NCBI RefSeq assembly: GCF_000224145.3
Contig: NC_020176.2
Location: 2,726,348-2,790,347, forward strand
DNA: 64,000 nucleotides
Direction: 5' to 3'
Origin: Ciona intestinalis
Taxonomy: Eukaryota; Chordata; Ascidiacea; Phlebobranchia; Cionidae
Shown: positions 52,925-62,881 of the stretch, piece after piece
Position numbering within the stretch: the stretch's first letter is position 1
Layout: every line of letters starts with the position of its first letter
The notes under the pieces: model-generated
Databases searched by the model: none
What the model was told of the DNA's origin: nothing
What the model saw: only the letters and a program-made list of their open reading frames with translations
Translations under genes and position numbers: made by a program

Positions 52925-54403
52925 TGTAGAGCTTTAAAGAGTGTTTTAACTTTAGGTAAACAACTAGTCCAATGCTATAAAAAAATATATTTTTACGCTA
53001 TTTTTTTTGTATGACTGACAATACAAATCATAAAGAAACACTTGATGGTTACAGCAATTGCCGTTATGTACAATTTTCAAGCACACACGCCAATAATGGT
53101 GGCAGCGTTCAGTCTCCAATGTACATCAACTGATCCACAGACGCTACACTATGCACTGTGTCACGGCGCGGTATATAGAAGCGCCACATAGGACTCTCGT
53201 AATATACAATGCGTGTTCACAAATAAGTTTAGAAACATCGAACTCGTGTTCGTTTGAACAAAATACAGTTCGTGCGGTAATCATCTGATTACTTTACTTA
53301 GTATGCAATATTTATTCTGCATGTACAGGCTTACCTGTTCTGTGGTATCCCACAGATCTGGTGATGCCAGAAGATTCAGTTATATGTATACCAAACGGAA
53401 CTGCCGACGCGGTACCTACTTTTACACAAAGGGTGGGTGGCTGCATCGTCATCATGCTAAGAAATAAAGTTGTAGAGGATTATTGTTCTTTTTTTAATTG
53501 TGTGACAAAATACCTACCTTAATGAAATAGGCAGAAAGTGAATTAAATTCATGAAATAAGGTTTCAAATCTGTAAATGAAGTGCATATGCATTAACCTGA
53601 TTCAAGTGATAATTGCAAAAACTATTAGTTTAGTAGGGTGGGAGAAGATGGGACACCTTTAGCACATAATATCTAAATATCCTGATCACGTTTAAAACAA
53701 TTACCAACGGTCTATGGGAGTCGTGAGGATACGGTTTTATAATTATTCAAATGTTCTTTGTTTACCACTAAATGAGACGAGAAAATAGAGGTAAAAGGTG
53801 TCCCATCTTCCCCACCACACTATATAACTCAAAGGAAAAAAGAAACTTCACTCATTAAAACATGGAAAATAGGATGCCACCACTCACTGGCTTCCGGTGC
53901 TGCAACCGCAGTGTTTGTAAGATCGCTTGATCTGCAATCGGAGGATACTGGTTTATGAGTGGGCCATATCCGAGAACCTAAAATAACAAACAGTGCGCTT
54001 AAGGCGGAAATTGAATCACTAAAATAACACGGTAGAGTTTTTATTAAAATAATACGAAGGCGTAAATTATTCATCAAAATAATGCGAAAAAGGATGTTCT
54101 ATTCTTTGTGGGTGAGGTACTTGTCAAGGACCTGGGATTTAGGCCAGATTTGGTCCATTACCATTAATACGTTTGTGACCAGCTTGCTTGTAACGGAGTG
54201 ATACTACTTTCGAAGCTTGACACTGCTATCATGCTGATCTAAGGCAAGATACCGTAAATACTACAACCATCATTTTGTAATTAACTACCAACAGTTTATG
54301 CTAACAGATGTACAAACAAAACCTAAATACCGATTCCTATCAAGTTTAATAGCTTGCTCAAGATTCCACCAAATAGGGCGAGTATAACACTACTGGTAAG
54401 ACC
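52925..54403. other. Intergenic region with one MITE
   Basis: Upstream of the single-kinase gene. Holds a MITE at 53633-53821. Short exon-like open stretches near 53456 and 53985 on the minus strand were considered but could not be supported as a gene. Confidence 0.4.
53633..53821. mobile_element. MITE copy
   Basis: Left end GTAGGGTGGGAGAAGATGGG, right end TGTCCCATCTTCCCCACCAC, TA flanks. Confidence 0.75.
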
Positions 54404-55897
54404 CAAAGTTAGTATAGACCAAGTTAGGAAACGGCGCTCGTGTCCGCCATTACGGAGCCAACAGAGCGGGAATCGCCTATACAAATGCATGGTCGGCATG
54501 TGTTCATTTAGTTCTTGTAAACGATACAAAGCTAGAAAACACGTATAGCAGTTGTTTTAACATTTAAAATATAATTTCTAATATAAATCTTGTTATATAA
54601 TATTAAATCTAGGAATTAATGTGGATTAAATTAGTATTTTGACTGGTTTTCGGCGTACAGTGTGGTTTAACAGGGTACTTTACGTTGGCGATTAAGTCTA
54701 GCAGCAATCAGCTTGGTTTACATAATAGTATATGATCATAGCTACGAATCTACAGACCCATTCTTTACTACATTTATAATCCAGCATGAGTGGACATGCA
54801 GCTCCAAACTGCTTAAGTACTAGCAGATGAGGTGTTCGCGTTTTCCGATTTCTTAAAGACCCGGAACGCAGAAAAGGTAGCTTACTAATTCAAGCAGAGG
54901 ACCAAAAATAGTACTTCAGTATTGTTTTCCTCAATGTCACTTCGATATTAGGCAAATTTTACAAAGATACCTTAAGTTTCGTTGCCGGGTAAACGTGTTA
55001 AGTTTGTGAGCCAAAAAGTAAAATCACGGCAATTTACACATGCAAAACTTGTATTTTTATATTTTAAACATGTTCTTTTATGTTTTTGGTTAGTAAACTT
55101 GATATTTTCTGTTTTTTTTTACTCTTTAATCGATTGAGTGTTCAATAAAAGTTGATTATTTTTGTGAGGTTTATTATTGTGATAAGATATAACATTAGTA
55201 AAAAGCCATTTTTACGCGCAGAAGTGCTTGGTTTTTCAAAAATCGCAATATTTAAACGAAAATCAGCACCCAGCAATAATAAAATGTGGGCTCCGTAATG
55301 GTGGCGACTATGACGTCATAGACGCGAGACAATGGATAACAAGACTCTTTGTTTTACAATCCGTTTCCTAACTTGGTCTATACCACAGAAATAAAAAAGA
55401 GTAGAACGCGCAACTGCCCAAAACCGTGATATATTCTTTTTTTCTATTCACGTGACCGTCAACTCCGTCCCCATTTCCCTTCGTCTCCATTGTAAAAGAT
55501 AGGCGCATAGTATTTTTGGAAGGTTTTAGCTGTTTATTTTAAAAACTACACCAACTATTCAAGTTTATTAGGCCAGTTTAGTTATTTAGCAGGTTAACGC
55601 TTACAGTTTACCACTTGTTTAGGAAATTTAATTATTTAAAAAATTTAATTAAAAATTTTAAACAAACGGTTTGTTAGAAATATATATATATTAGAAAATA
55701 GTTGTTTCACACTATAACTTTAAATTTAGTCAAAAAACGAAAAAAAAACTACATAAAACGTCATCGACTCCATTGACTACAATAGTAAACGGAAACCACC
55801 CGCGAAGAGAGAGAGAGAGTGTATCACCTCTCTCCTTTGCCGACATTGGAGATGCGCGTTCTATTCTTTTTTATTTCTGTGGTCTACACTAACTTTG
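54404..55897. mobile_element. Non-autonomous DNA transposon with 8-bp target duplication (hAT-like)
   Basis: Flanked by perfect direct repeats GTAAGACC at 54396-54403 and 55898-55905. The left end begins CAAAGTTAGTATAGACC and continues AAGTTAGGAAACGG; the right end is its inverse once a nested insertion is removed. A second shared inverted stretch includes the motif GGCTCCGTAATGG. An 8-bp duplication fits the hAT superfamily. No transposase ORF is visible, so it relies on enzymes made elsewhere. Confidence 0.75.
55383..55882. mobile_element. 500-bp MITE nested in the hAT-like element
   Basis: Inverted ends of 29 bases, 28 matching, starting CCACAGAAATAAAAAAGAG. Flanks are TCTATA (55377-55382) and TCTACA (55883-55888), a probable 6-bp target duplication with one change. 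It interrupts the right inverted repeat of the larger element, so it inserted later. Confidence 0.72.
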
Positions 55898-56319
55898 GTA
55901 AGACCCAGGAAACTATTCGATATCACAATAAAACGTGAGTGACAAAAACTACCAAAAGCATAGGCTAAGAAATGGAATTCTTTTTAACTTATTTGTTATA
56001 GCCTGTGGTGTCTAATTTAAACAAAATGAAATAAAAAAATAGTTAATTTAATTAACTGACGCTTTATCAATATACTTATAATCCAAAACTGATTTTGATA
56101 TGCTTTTAGGTTCATGCACAGCTTTTGTTCAAGCCGCTTTCGCTAAAACATAATTGGTAAAAACAAACACGCACATTTGTCCTATATGTGCAATTAGGTT
56201 TGCGGTGACCAATTTTTAAACTAATTAAAGAAAACACGGTTGCAGTGTCTGCAATCTGTTGAAATGTCGCATTTACAGACAAAACCGTAATGTGCATGAT
56301 AATACACACAAGTGCATAA

Positions 56320-56444
56320 NNNNNNNNNNNNNNNNNNNNNNNNNNNNNNNNNNNNNNNNNNNNNNNNNNNNNNNNNNNNNNNNNNNNNNNNNNNNNNNNN
56401 NNNNNNNNNNNNNNNNNNNNNNNNNNNNNNNNNNNNNNNNNNNN
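56320..56444. other. Assembly gap at a duplication edge
   Basis: 125 N ending exactly where the direct duplication starts. Confidence 1.
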
Positions 56445-57280
56445 ATTGTTTCCATACATACGTCCGCTTTTAGAAGTAAATTTTTCTATTCTCACTAAAT
56501 GTGAAAACAGAAGATTGATTGATTGTTTTCACAAATCTGCTGAGCAAAATCTTCTCTTCCAACTAAATGTAAAAAAAGACGGTTTCTTGGATTCGGTACA
56601 GCTGAAAAGTTTCTGTCTGCGGCATGAGTAGGCCTACGTGCTGAAAGGTTTGTTAAGCTACGTCTGGAAAACAACCGAAATTCTATTGCAAATTTTAACC
56701 AAACTTTACTTAATACTAAACAGAAATACGACAGCTACATCAAAAACTGTTCTATATTTTGTTAAAATACTTTGATATTGTATTAGTAGCCTTTACAACA
56801 GAATAAATGTTGACTTACTAAAGTTTTGCGTTCAATCATCAAGAGTGTAATACACTTGTCAAGAACATTAAATTAAATAAAAACATAAAAAATTCATATA
56901 ACTATGACATCATAGAACAAAACTTATCGAATGTTCTTTAGACTGTTTATTTTAAAAGCTAAAGCAGTAGTTGAGTCGTTAAGCGTCTTTTACATTTGGC
57001 CACGCATTTATGTTAGATACGACCGTTCTAACTGAGCGTTCTGTTTCCATGAATCTGCTGTCAAGAGTCAAGTCATCTCACTAAATTTCTTAGATTCGGT
57101 ACAATTGATAGGTTCCTGTCTGAGGTATGAGTACGTTCTGTTGTGTTTGGTATAGTCTACGTCTGCAAAACAACTGAGGTTTGATTGAAAGATTTAACAA
57201 AACTTTGCTTAGTACTGTTACGTTTGATAGCGGTGATTTGGTCCATGACGAACACAAAACGAATGAAGCAGACGAGACGA
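56445..57280. repeat. Direct duplication, copy 1
   Basis: Nearly identical to 58835-59726. The first ~450 bases differ by very few bases; later parts carry small indels. It starts exactly at the edge of the N gap, so its true left boundary is unknown. Confidence 0.85.
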
Positions 57281-57438
57281 ACACAGGTGTTCTGTTTCAT
57301 ACACCTCGTGCCAGCTTATAAGTTACCAAGTATATTCTTTGTGGGTGATTGTTTTTTTAGTGTATAGCATTTTTAAATTAGATGTCTTCTGCAAAACACA
57401 TGCGCCTATAGCATCAGACTAGTAATACTAAAACATCT

Positions 57439-57635
57439 GGCGCCATGGTATAGTGGTTAGCGCGCCTGCCTGTAACCCAGAGGTGATGGGTTGAAGGCTC
57501 GACGTTGCTACCATTATGGGCGTATGTGTTCTTGGGCAAGACACTTCACGGCAATTGCTCCAACCCGGTGGTCACTATCCAAAAAAAAAAAATTTTTTTC
57601 CGGCCACACGAGGATAAAGTAAGTTACATTCATTC
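57439..57635 (+). mobile_element. SINE with internal deletion
   Basis: Good head GGCGCCATGGTATAGTGGTT, then GGGCAAGACACTTCACGGCA; the body between CCGGTGGTCACT and CCGGCCACACGAGG is replaced by an A/T run. Ends in ACATTCATTC. It marks the outer edge of the left inverted arm. Confidence 0.72.
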
Positions 57636-57774
57636 GCTATTTTGAACGTTTAAATATTCACTTATAGCTATTTAAATATTATAAAACCAAATAGACTGGT
57701 ACACAACACAAGGTATACGTTTTGCTGTTGTTCAATTTATTATAATCGTACGTTTTGCAGCTATATTACACGAC

Positions 57775-58712
57775 TTAGAAATCCAAGTCTCCGAGCAGAT
57801 CCATGTATTCAAGGGCATCTATAAAGTGTAGATTATATCAGACTTAGTATCATTCTGTCAACTTTTACAGACATATAGTGGGATGAGGGAAGATGGGACA
57901 CCTTTAGCACATAATATTTAAATATCCTGATCGTGTTTTAAACAATTAACAACGGTCTATAGGAGTCTTGAGCATATAGTTTTATAATTCTTTGAAAGTT
58001 ACTTGTTTATTACCACACTGGACGAGAAAATAGAGTTAAAATGTGTCCCAACTTCCCCAATCCTACTATATATAAACCAAGCTACTATAGTAGGGTGGGG
58101 AAGATGGGACACATTTTCATTTTATTTTCTACTTCCACTGAGTAGTAAACAAAGAACATTCAAACAATTAAAAACCGTATCCTCACGACTCCCATAGACC
58201 GTTGTTAATTGTTTCAAACACGATCAGGATATTTGGATATTATGTGCTTAAGGTGTCCCATCTTACCCCGCTTAGTTATGATTTAATATCTAGAGTAGGG
58301 TGGGGGAAGATGGGACACCTTTAGCACATAATATCTAAATATCCTGATTGTGTTTAAAACAATTAACAGTGGTCTATGGGAGTCATGAGGATACAGTTTT
58401 ATAATTCTTTGAATGTTCTTTGTTTACTACTAAATGGGACGAGAAATTAGAGCTAAAAAGTGTCCAATCTTACCCCACCCTGCTGTATAAAAAAGTTTTT
58501 ATATACGTAATCTTACATTCGTTTATTAGTGTCATATATTTTCTCCGTTTATTTTATAGTGTTTGCCTACCTGGTTTTGTTTGTTTTTGATTCCATGAGG
58601 CCCATCTGCGGCGGTCACTATCGTTACGGCGACGACCCCAATCGGCATTTGTAGTTTCAGTGAGGACAAGGAGTCCGATCAGAAGCAGGATTAGAAGTGC
58701 TGACTTGTTCAT
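57775..58712 (-). CDS. Secreted Arg/Trp-rich peptide precursor, copy A (AMP-like)
   Basis: 61 residues in two coding exons: 58712-58571 and 57818-57775, joined at phase 1 across a 752-base intron. Residues 1-23 are a signal peptide (MNKSALLILLLIGLLVLTET, then TNA). The core has two RRR clusters and three Trp (DWGRRRNDSDRRRWASW). The second exon gives an acidic end, DALEYMDLLGDLDF. The ATG directly follows an acceptor (TTTTATTGCAG); a donor GTGAGT 54 bases upstream implies a 5' UTR exon, or the site could take the ascidian spliced leader. The intron contains three MITE copies. The cationic core plus anionic tail is the layout of tunicate antimicrobial precursors such as styelin; function is inferred. 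Confidence 0.8.
57878..58066. mobile_element. MITE copy in peptide gene A intron (1 of 3)
   Basis: Forward-orientation copy, ends GTGGGATGAGGGAAGATGGG and TCCCAACTTCCCCAATCCTAC-like. Confidence 0.75.
58090..58274. mobile_element. MITE copy in peptide gene A intron (2 of 3)
   Basis: Reverse-orientation copy, left end GTAGGGTGGGGAAGATGGGA, 23 bases after the previous copy. Confidence 0.75.
58294..58484. mobile_element. MITE copy in peptide gene A intron (3 of 3)
   Basis: Forward-orientation copy, left end GAGTAGGGTGGGGGAAGATG, right end TGTCCAATCTTACCCCACCC. Confidence 0.75.
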
Positions 58713-58810
58713 CTGCAATAAAATCATAATTACTACTAGCCACACAAAGAACAAATCAGTTACTCACGTTATTTCTTTTGAAGAACTGATGAAATATTGC
58801 AAAACTCGGC

Positions 58811-58820
58811 GCCTTTTATT
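58811..58820 (-). promoter_or_regulatory. TATA-like box of peptide gene A
   Basis: AATAAAAGGC on the minus strand, mirror counterpart of the box at 61715. The copies share flanking sequence here, so conservation alone does not prove function. Confidence 0.4.
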
Positions 58821-58834
58821 ACTAGCGTCGTTTG

Positions 58835-59726
58835 ATTGTTTCCATACATACGTCCGCTTTTAGAAGTAAATTTTTCTATTCTCACTAAATGTGAAAACAG
58901 AAGATTGATTGATTGTTTTCACAAATCTGCTGAGCAAAATCTTCTCTTCCAACTAAATGTAAAAAAAGACGGTTTCTTGGATTCGGTACAGCTGAAAAGT
59001 TTCTGTCTGCGGCATGAGTAGGCCTACGTGCTGAAAGGTTTGTTAAGCTACGTCTGGAAAACAACCGAAATTCTATTGCAAATTTTAACCAAACTTTACT
59101 TAATACTAAACAGAAATACGACAGCTACATCAAAAACTGTTCTATATTTTGTTAAAATACTTTGATATTGTATTAGTAACCTTTACAACAGAATAAATGT
59201 TGACTTACTAAAGTTTTGCGTTCAATTATCGAGAATGTAACATACTTGTCAAGAACATTAAATTAAATAAAACATAAAAAAATTCATATAACTATGACAT
59301 CATAGAACAAAACTTATCGAATGTTCCATAGACTGTTTATTTTAAAAGCTAAAGCAGTAGTTGAGTCGTTAAGCGTCTGTTACCAAAGTTAGTATAGACT
59401 AACTTTGTCTGTTACATATGGCCACACATCGAAGTTTATGTTAGATACGTTCGTTCTAGCTGAGTGTTCTGTTTCCATGAATCTGCTGTCAAGAGTCAAG
59501 TCATCTCACTAAATGTGAGAATAGAAATAGATTTCTTAGATTCGGTACAATTGATAAGTTCCTGTCTGAGGTATGAGTACGTTCTGTAATGTTTTGTATA
59601 GTCTACCTCTGCAAAACAACTGAGGTTTGATTGAAAAATGTAATAAAACTTTGCTTAATACTGTTACGTTTGATAGCGGTGATTTGGTCCAGGACGAACA
59701 CAAAACGAATGAAGCAGACGAGACGA
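58835..59726. repeat. Direct duplication, copy 2
   Basis: Second copy of the repeat at 56445. It lies immediately upstream of the minus-strand peptide gene and holds a small terminal-only transposon remnant at 59384-59407 that copy 1 lacks. Confidence 0.85.
59384..59407. mobile_element. 24-bp terminal-only remnant of the hAT-like element
   Basis: CAAAGTTAGTATAGAC followed directly by the inverse end TAACTTTG, flanked by perfect 8-bp repeats TCTGTTAC (59376-59383 and 59408-59415). The ends equal those of the element at 54404. Copy 1 of the duplication has an empty site (TCTTTTAC near 56986). Confidence 0.72.
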
Positions 59727-59870
59727 CGGACGAAGCATTCGTCGAGGAGAACGAAAGACGGCACTAAAGGGAGTATAAAACACAAGGAACTCACGAAACG
59801 TATAACGTCACAGAGTGATCTGACTGTGATTACCCTGTCAGAGGCTGAGACGTACTTGTAGACGGTCCGA

Positions 59871-59934
59871 ATATGAATGAATGAATGAATGAACGAGTGA
59901 ATGAGTGAATGAGTGAATGAATGACTTTATCCTC
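59871..59934. repeat. GAAT/GAGT microsatellite
   Basis: About 14 units of GAAT with GAGT variants, the usual tail of the local SINE family, here without an obvious SINE body beside it. Confidence 0.7.
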
Positions 59935-60197
59935 TTGTATTGATTGTGAACGAACTGTTTTATCATTGAGTGAAAGTCGTATCTAGTTGTTGTTTATGCA
60001 GTGTGACAGTTTAGTGTATATTTTGTTGTCATTTGTTTTTATGCAGATTTTATTAATTTCCTATTCAATGTAGCTTATAACAGACTACAGCAGACAGGCC
60101 GCGCAATTGAATTGTTACGTACCGGACTAAACAACCGTTAAAACGTAACCGTATTAAAGTTTGTTTAAATCTTGAAACATAATTTCGGTTGTTTTTC

Positions 60198-61322
60198 AGG
60201 CGTAGCTTACCAAACTTTACAGCACGTAACCGCATACCTCAGACAGGAACTTTTCAGTTGTACCGAATCCAAGAAATCGTCTTTTCTCACATTTAGTAAG
60301 AAGATTTGACTCGTGACGGCAGATTCCTAGAAACAGAACGCTTAGTTAGAACGGTCGTATCTAACATAAAACTTCGATGCGTGACCATATGTAATAGACG
60401 CTTAACGACTCAACTACTGCTTTAGCTTTTAAAATAAACAGTCTAAAGAACATTCGATAAGCTTTTTTCTATGATGTTGTAGTTTTATAAAGAATTTTTT
60501 ACGTTTTCATTCAATTTACTGTTCCTGATATTACTTTATCCTCGCGTGGCCGGAAAACGACAGTCGTTTTACAGGCATACCTTAACAAACGTTTCAGCGT
60601 AACGTAATTATGCTTCAGAAAGAAACTTTTCAGTTGTACCGAATCCAAGAAATCGTCTTTTCTCACATTTAGTAAGAAGATTTGACTCGTGACGGCATTC
60701 CTAAAACAGAACGCTCGGTTAGATCAGTCGTATCTAACATAAACTTCGATGCGTGGCCATATGTAATAGACGCTTAACGACTCAACTAATGTTTAGCGTT
60801 TAAAATAAACAGTCTAAAGAACATTCGATAAGTTTTTTCTATGATGTTGTAGTTTTATAAAGAATTTTTTTACGTTTTCATTCAATTTACTGTTCCTGAC
60901 ATTACTTTATCCTCGCGTAGCCGGAAAACGACAGTCGTTTTACAGGCATAGCTTAACAAACGTTTCAGCACGTATAGCGTAATTATGCTTCAGAAAGAAA
61001 CTTTTCAGTTGTACCGAATCCAAGAAATCGTCTTTCTCACATTTAGTTAGAAAATTTGACTCTTGACAGCAGATTCCTGGAAACAGAGCGCTCAGTTATA
61101 GAACGATCGTATCTTAATATAAACTTCGATGCCCTCTGCGTTCGAGTGTGCTTATATGTAATAAAAATAGACGCTTAACGACTCTAACTACTGCTTTAGC
61201 TTTTAAAATACACAGTCTAAAGAACATTCGATAAGTTTTTTTTTCTATGATGTCGTAGTTTTATGAAGGATTTTTACACGTTTTTATTTAATGTACTGTT
61301 TCTGACATGTATATTACATAAC
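60198..61322. repeat. Tandem array, three units of ~376 bp
   Basis: Landmark CAGTTGTACCGAATCCAAG recurs near 60255, 60633 and 61009. Units 1 and 2 end with the same ~35-base SINE-tail piece (CCTCGCGTGGCCGGAAAACG; one base different in unit 2), showing that the SINE piece was present before the unit was multiplied. The unit is related in inverted orientation to 56580-57100 and 58970-59550, that is, to the upstream DNA of the peptide genes. Confidence 0.8.
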
Positions 61323-61714
61323 ATTGTCGCAGCCAAGGGGGTTAGTATGTCGCGACCCCCTTTTTAAACCAAAAGAAAATTAATTAATAAAAATAAAAAT
61401 ATTTTTTTTTTATGTTTTAATGTTATTTGTGTTAAGTATTTGCAAAGTTTGATTTATTTTTGCAATAGAATTTCGGTTGTTTTCCAGGCGTAGCTTAACA
61501 AACCTTTTCGTAGCCTAATTACGCCTCAGACAGAAAGTTTTCAGTTGTACCGAATCGAAGAAATCGTTTTTTCTTACGTTTAGTTGGAAAAGAAGATTTT
61601 ACTCAGCAGATTTTTGGAAACAATCAATCAATTTTCTTTTCTCACATTTAGTGAGAATAGAAAATTTTACTCCTGGAAGCGGATGTATCCGTGGAAGCAA
61701 TCAAATAACGCTAG

Positions 61715-61723
61715 TAATAAAAG
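61715..61723 (+). promoter_or_regulatory. TATA-like box of peptide gene B
   Basis: TAATAAAAG about 45 bases before the 5' UTR donor and ~25-30 bases before a likely start site. The same sequence stands in the same place before copy A. Confidence 0.45.
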
Positions 61724-61822
61724 GCGCTGAGTTTTGCAATATTTCATCAGTTCTTCAAAAGAAATAACGTGAGTAACTGATTGTTCTTTGTATGACTAGT
61801 AGTATTTATGATTTTATTGCAG

Positions 61823-62396
61823 ATGAACAAGTCAGCACTTCTAATCCTGCTTCTGATCGGACTCCTTGTCCTCACTGAAACTACAAATGCTGAATGGGGT
61901 CGTCGCCGTAACGATACATACCGTCGCAGATGGGGCTCGTCATGGGATCAAAAACAAACGAAACCCGGTAAGCAAACACTATAAAATAAATAGAGAAAAT
62001 ATATGACACTAATAAACGAATGTAAGGTTACGTATGTAAAATCATTTTTTATAGTTTTGAATTATTAGTATGCGGGGTAAGATGGGACACCTTTAGCTCA
62101 TAATATCCAAATATCCTTATCGTGTTTTAAACAATTAACAACGGCCTATGGGAGTCGTGAGGATACGGTTTTTAATTGTTTGAATGTTCTTTGTTTACTA
62201 TCAAATGGGACCAGAAATAGAATGAAAAGTGTTCCCATCTCCCCCACCCTACTCTAGTAGCTATAGGCGTACATGTTAAATATAACAGCTTATTAAACGC
62301 ATGCAAAAGTTGAAAAAATATAACTAAGTCTGATATAATCTACACTTTATAGATGCCCTTGAATACATGGATCTGCTCGGAGACTTGAATTTCTAA
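61823..62396 (+). CDS. Secreted Arg/Trp-rich peptide precursor, copy B (AMP-like)
   Basis: 62 residues; exons 61823-61967 and 62353-62396, phase-1 join, 385-base intron with one MITE. The signal peptide is identical to copy A. The core is EWGRRRNDTYRRRWGSSWDQ, one residue longer than copy A with several substitutions; the acidic tail differs only near its end (DLNF for DLDF). A 5' UTR exon ends at 61768 with a 54-base intron (61769-61822) before the ATG. A TATA-like box is at 61715-61723 and AATAAA at 62428. Copies A and B are mirror images within an inverted duplication. Confidence 0.82.
62068..62253. mobile_element. MITE copy in peptide gene B intron
   Basis: Left end GCGGGGTAAGATGGGACACC, right end CCCATCTCCCCCACCCTAC. 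Relative to the gene it faces opposite to the copy nearest exon 2 in gene A. Confidence 0.72.
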
Positions 62397-62427
62397 GACG
62401 TGTAATAGCTGCAAAACGTACGATTAT

Positions 62428-62433
62428 AATAAA
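62428..62433 (+). terminator. Polyadenylation signal of peptide gene B
   Basis: AATAAA 32 bases after the stop codon; the mirror copy TTTATT is at 57736-57741 for gene A. Confidence 0.6.
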
Positions 62434-62532
62434 TTGAACAACAGCAAAACATATACCTTGTGTTGTGTACCAGTCTATTTGGTTCTATAATATTTAAATA
62501 GCTATAAGTGAATATTTAAACGTTAAAAATAT

Positions 62533-62766
62533 TGAATGAATGAATGTAACTTACTTTATCCTCGCGTGGCCGGAAAACGACAGTCGTTATCACACGGGTT
62601 CAACACCTCGTGCCAACTTACGAGTTACCATGGTTGAAGCACTTGGTTGAAGCAATTGCCATTAATTGTCTTATCCAAGGACACATACGCCCACAATGGT
62701 AGCAGCGACGAGTCTTCAACCCATTAACTCTGTGTGCAAGCAGGCTAACCACTTTGCCACGGAGCC
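62533..62766 (-). mobile_element. SINE at the outer edge of the right inverted arm
   Basis: Minus-oriented; (GAAT)n tail at the left, CCTCGCGTGGCCGGAAAACG, then head GGCTCCGTGGCAAAGTGGTT at the right. The middle is partly deleted. Confidence 0.72.
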
Positions 62767-62881
62767 TTAAAGTTGCAATTTGCATTTCTTGGTTTTCTTG
62801 TGTTTCCTCTGGTCATGCGCTATTTTAAATGTTTTGTAAACAATTTTAGCCATTTATTCTGAAATGCTATGTCAATATATA

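Larger units (their letters stand above)
55906..57438. repeat. Repeat-rich stretch with gap and left copy of a direct duplication
   Basis: Contains unique A+T-rich DNA, the N gap 56320-56444, the left copy of a direct duplication (56445-57280) and a SINE body piece (57279-57360). No gene was supported; the 61-codon open frame at 56446 is identical in both duplicated copies and looks non-coding. Confidence 0.6.
57439..62766. repeat. Large inverted duplication carrying the two peptide genes
   Basis: Left arm about 57439-59130, right arm about 61440-62766, spacer about 2.3 kb. Matching landmarks in mirror order are: SINE tRNA-like head, peptide exon 3, exon 2, 5' UTR exon, TATA-like box, and the upstream sequence with CTCACATTTAGTGAGAATAG and TTTCGGTTGTTTTCC. 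Arm lengths differ mainly by MITE insertions in the left intron. Confidence 0.8.

Noticed and set aside
53330-54540. Possible small membrane-protein gene on the minus strand (open stretches at 54540-54323 with a hydrophobic segment, 53985-53890 and 53456-53345)
   Set aside because: The hydrophobic stretch overlaps the inverted end of the transposon at 54404, and the possible joins between the pieces either meet a stop at once or need weak splice sites. No family was recognised.
57439-57520. tRNA gene suggested by TATAGTGGTTAGC and the following sequence
   Set aside because: No proper cloverleaf or anticodon arm can be drawn, and the same sequence leads a dispersed repeat family; it is a SINE head.
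56446-59021. Identical 61-codon open frames at 56446 and 58836
   Set aside because: They are identical because the DNA is a recent duplication. The frame covers promoter-upstream repeat sequence and has no start context, domain or splice support.
59631-59861. Basic 76-residue open frame between the inverted arms
   Set aside because: The composition is that of a repeat, its first part is duplicated at 57185 without frame conservation, and it runs into the GAAT microsatellite.
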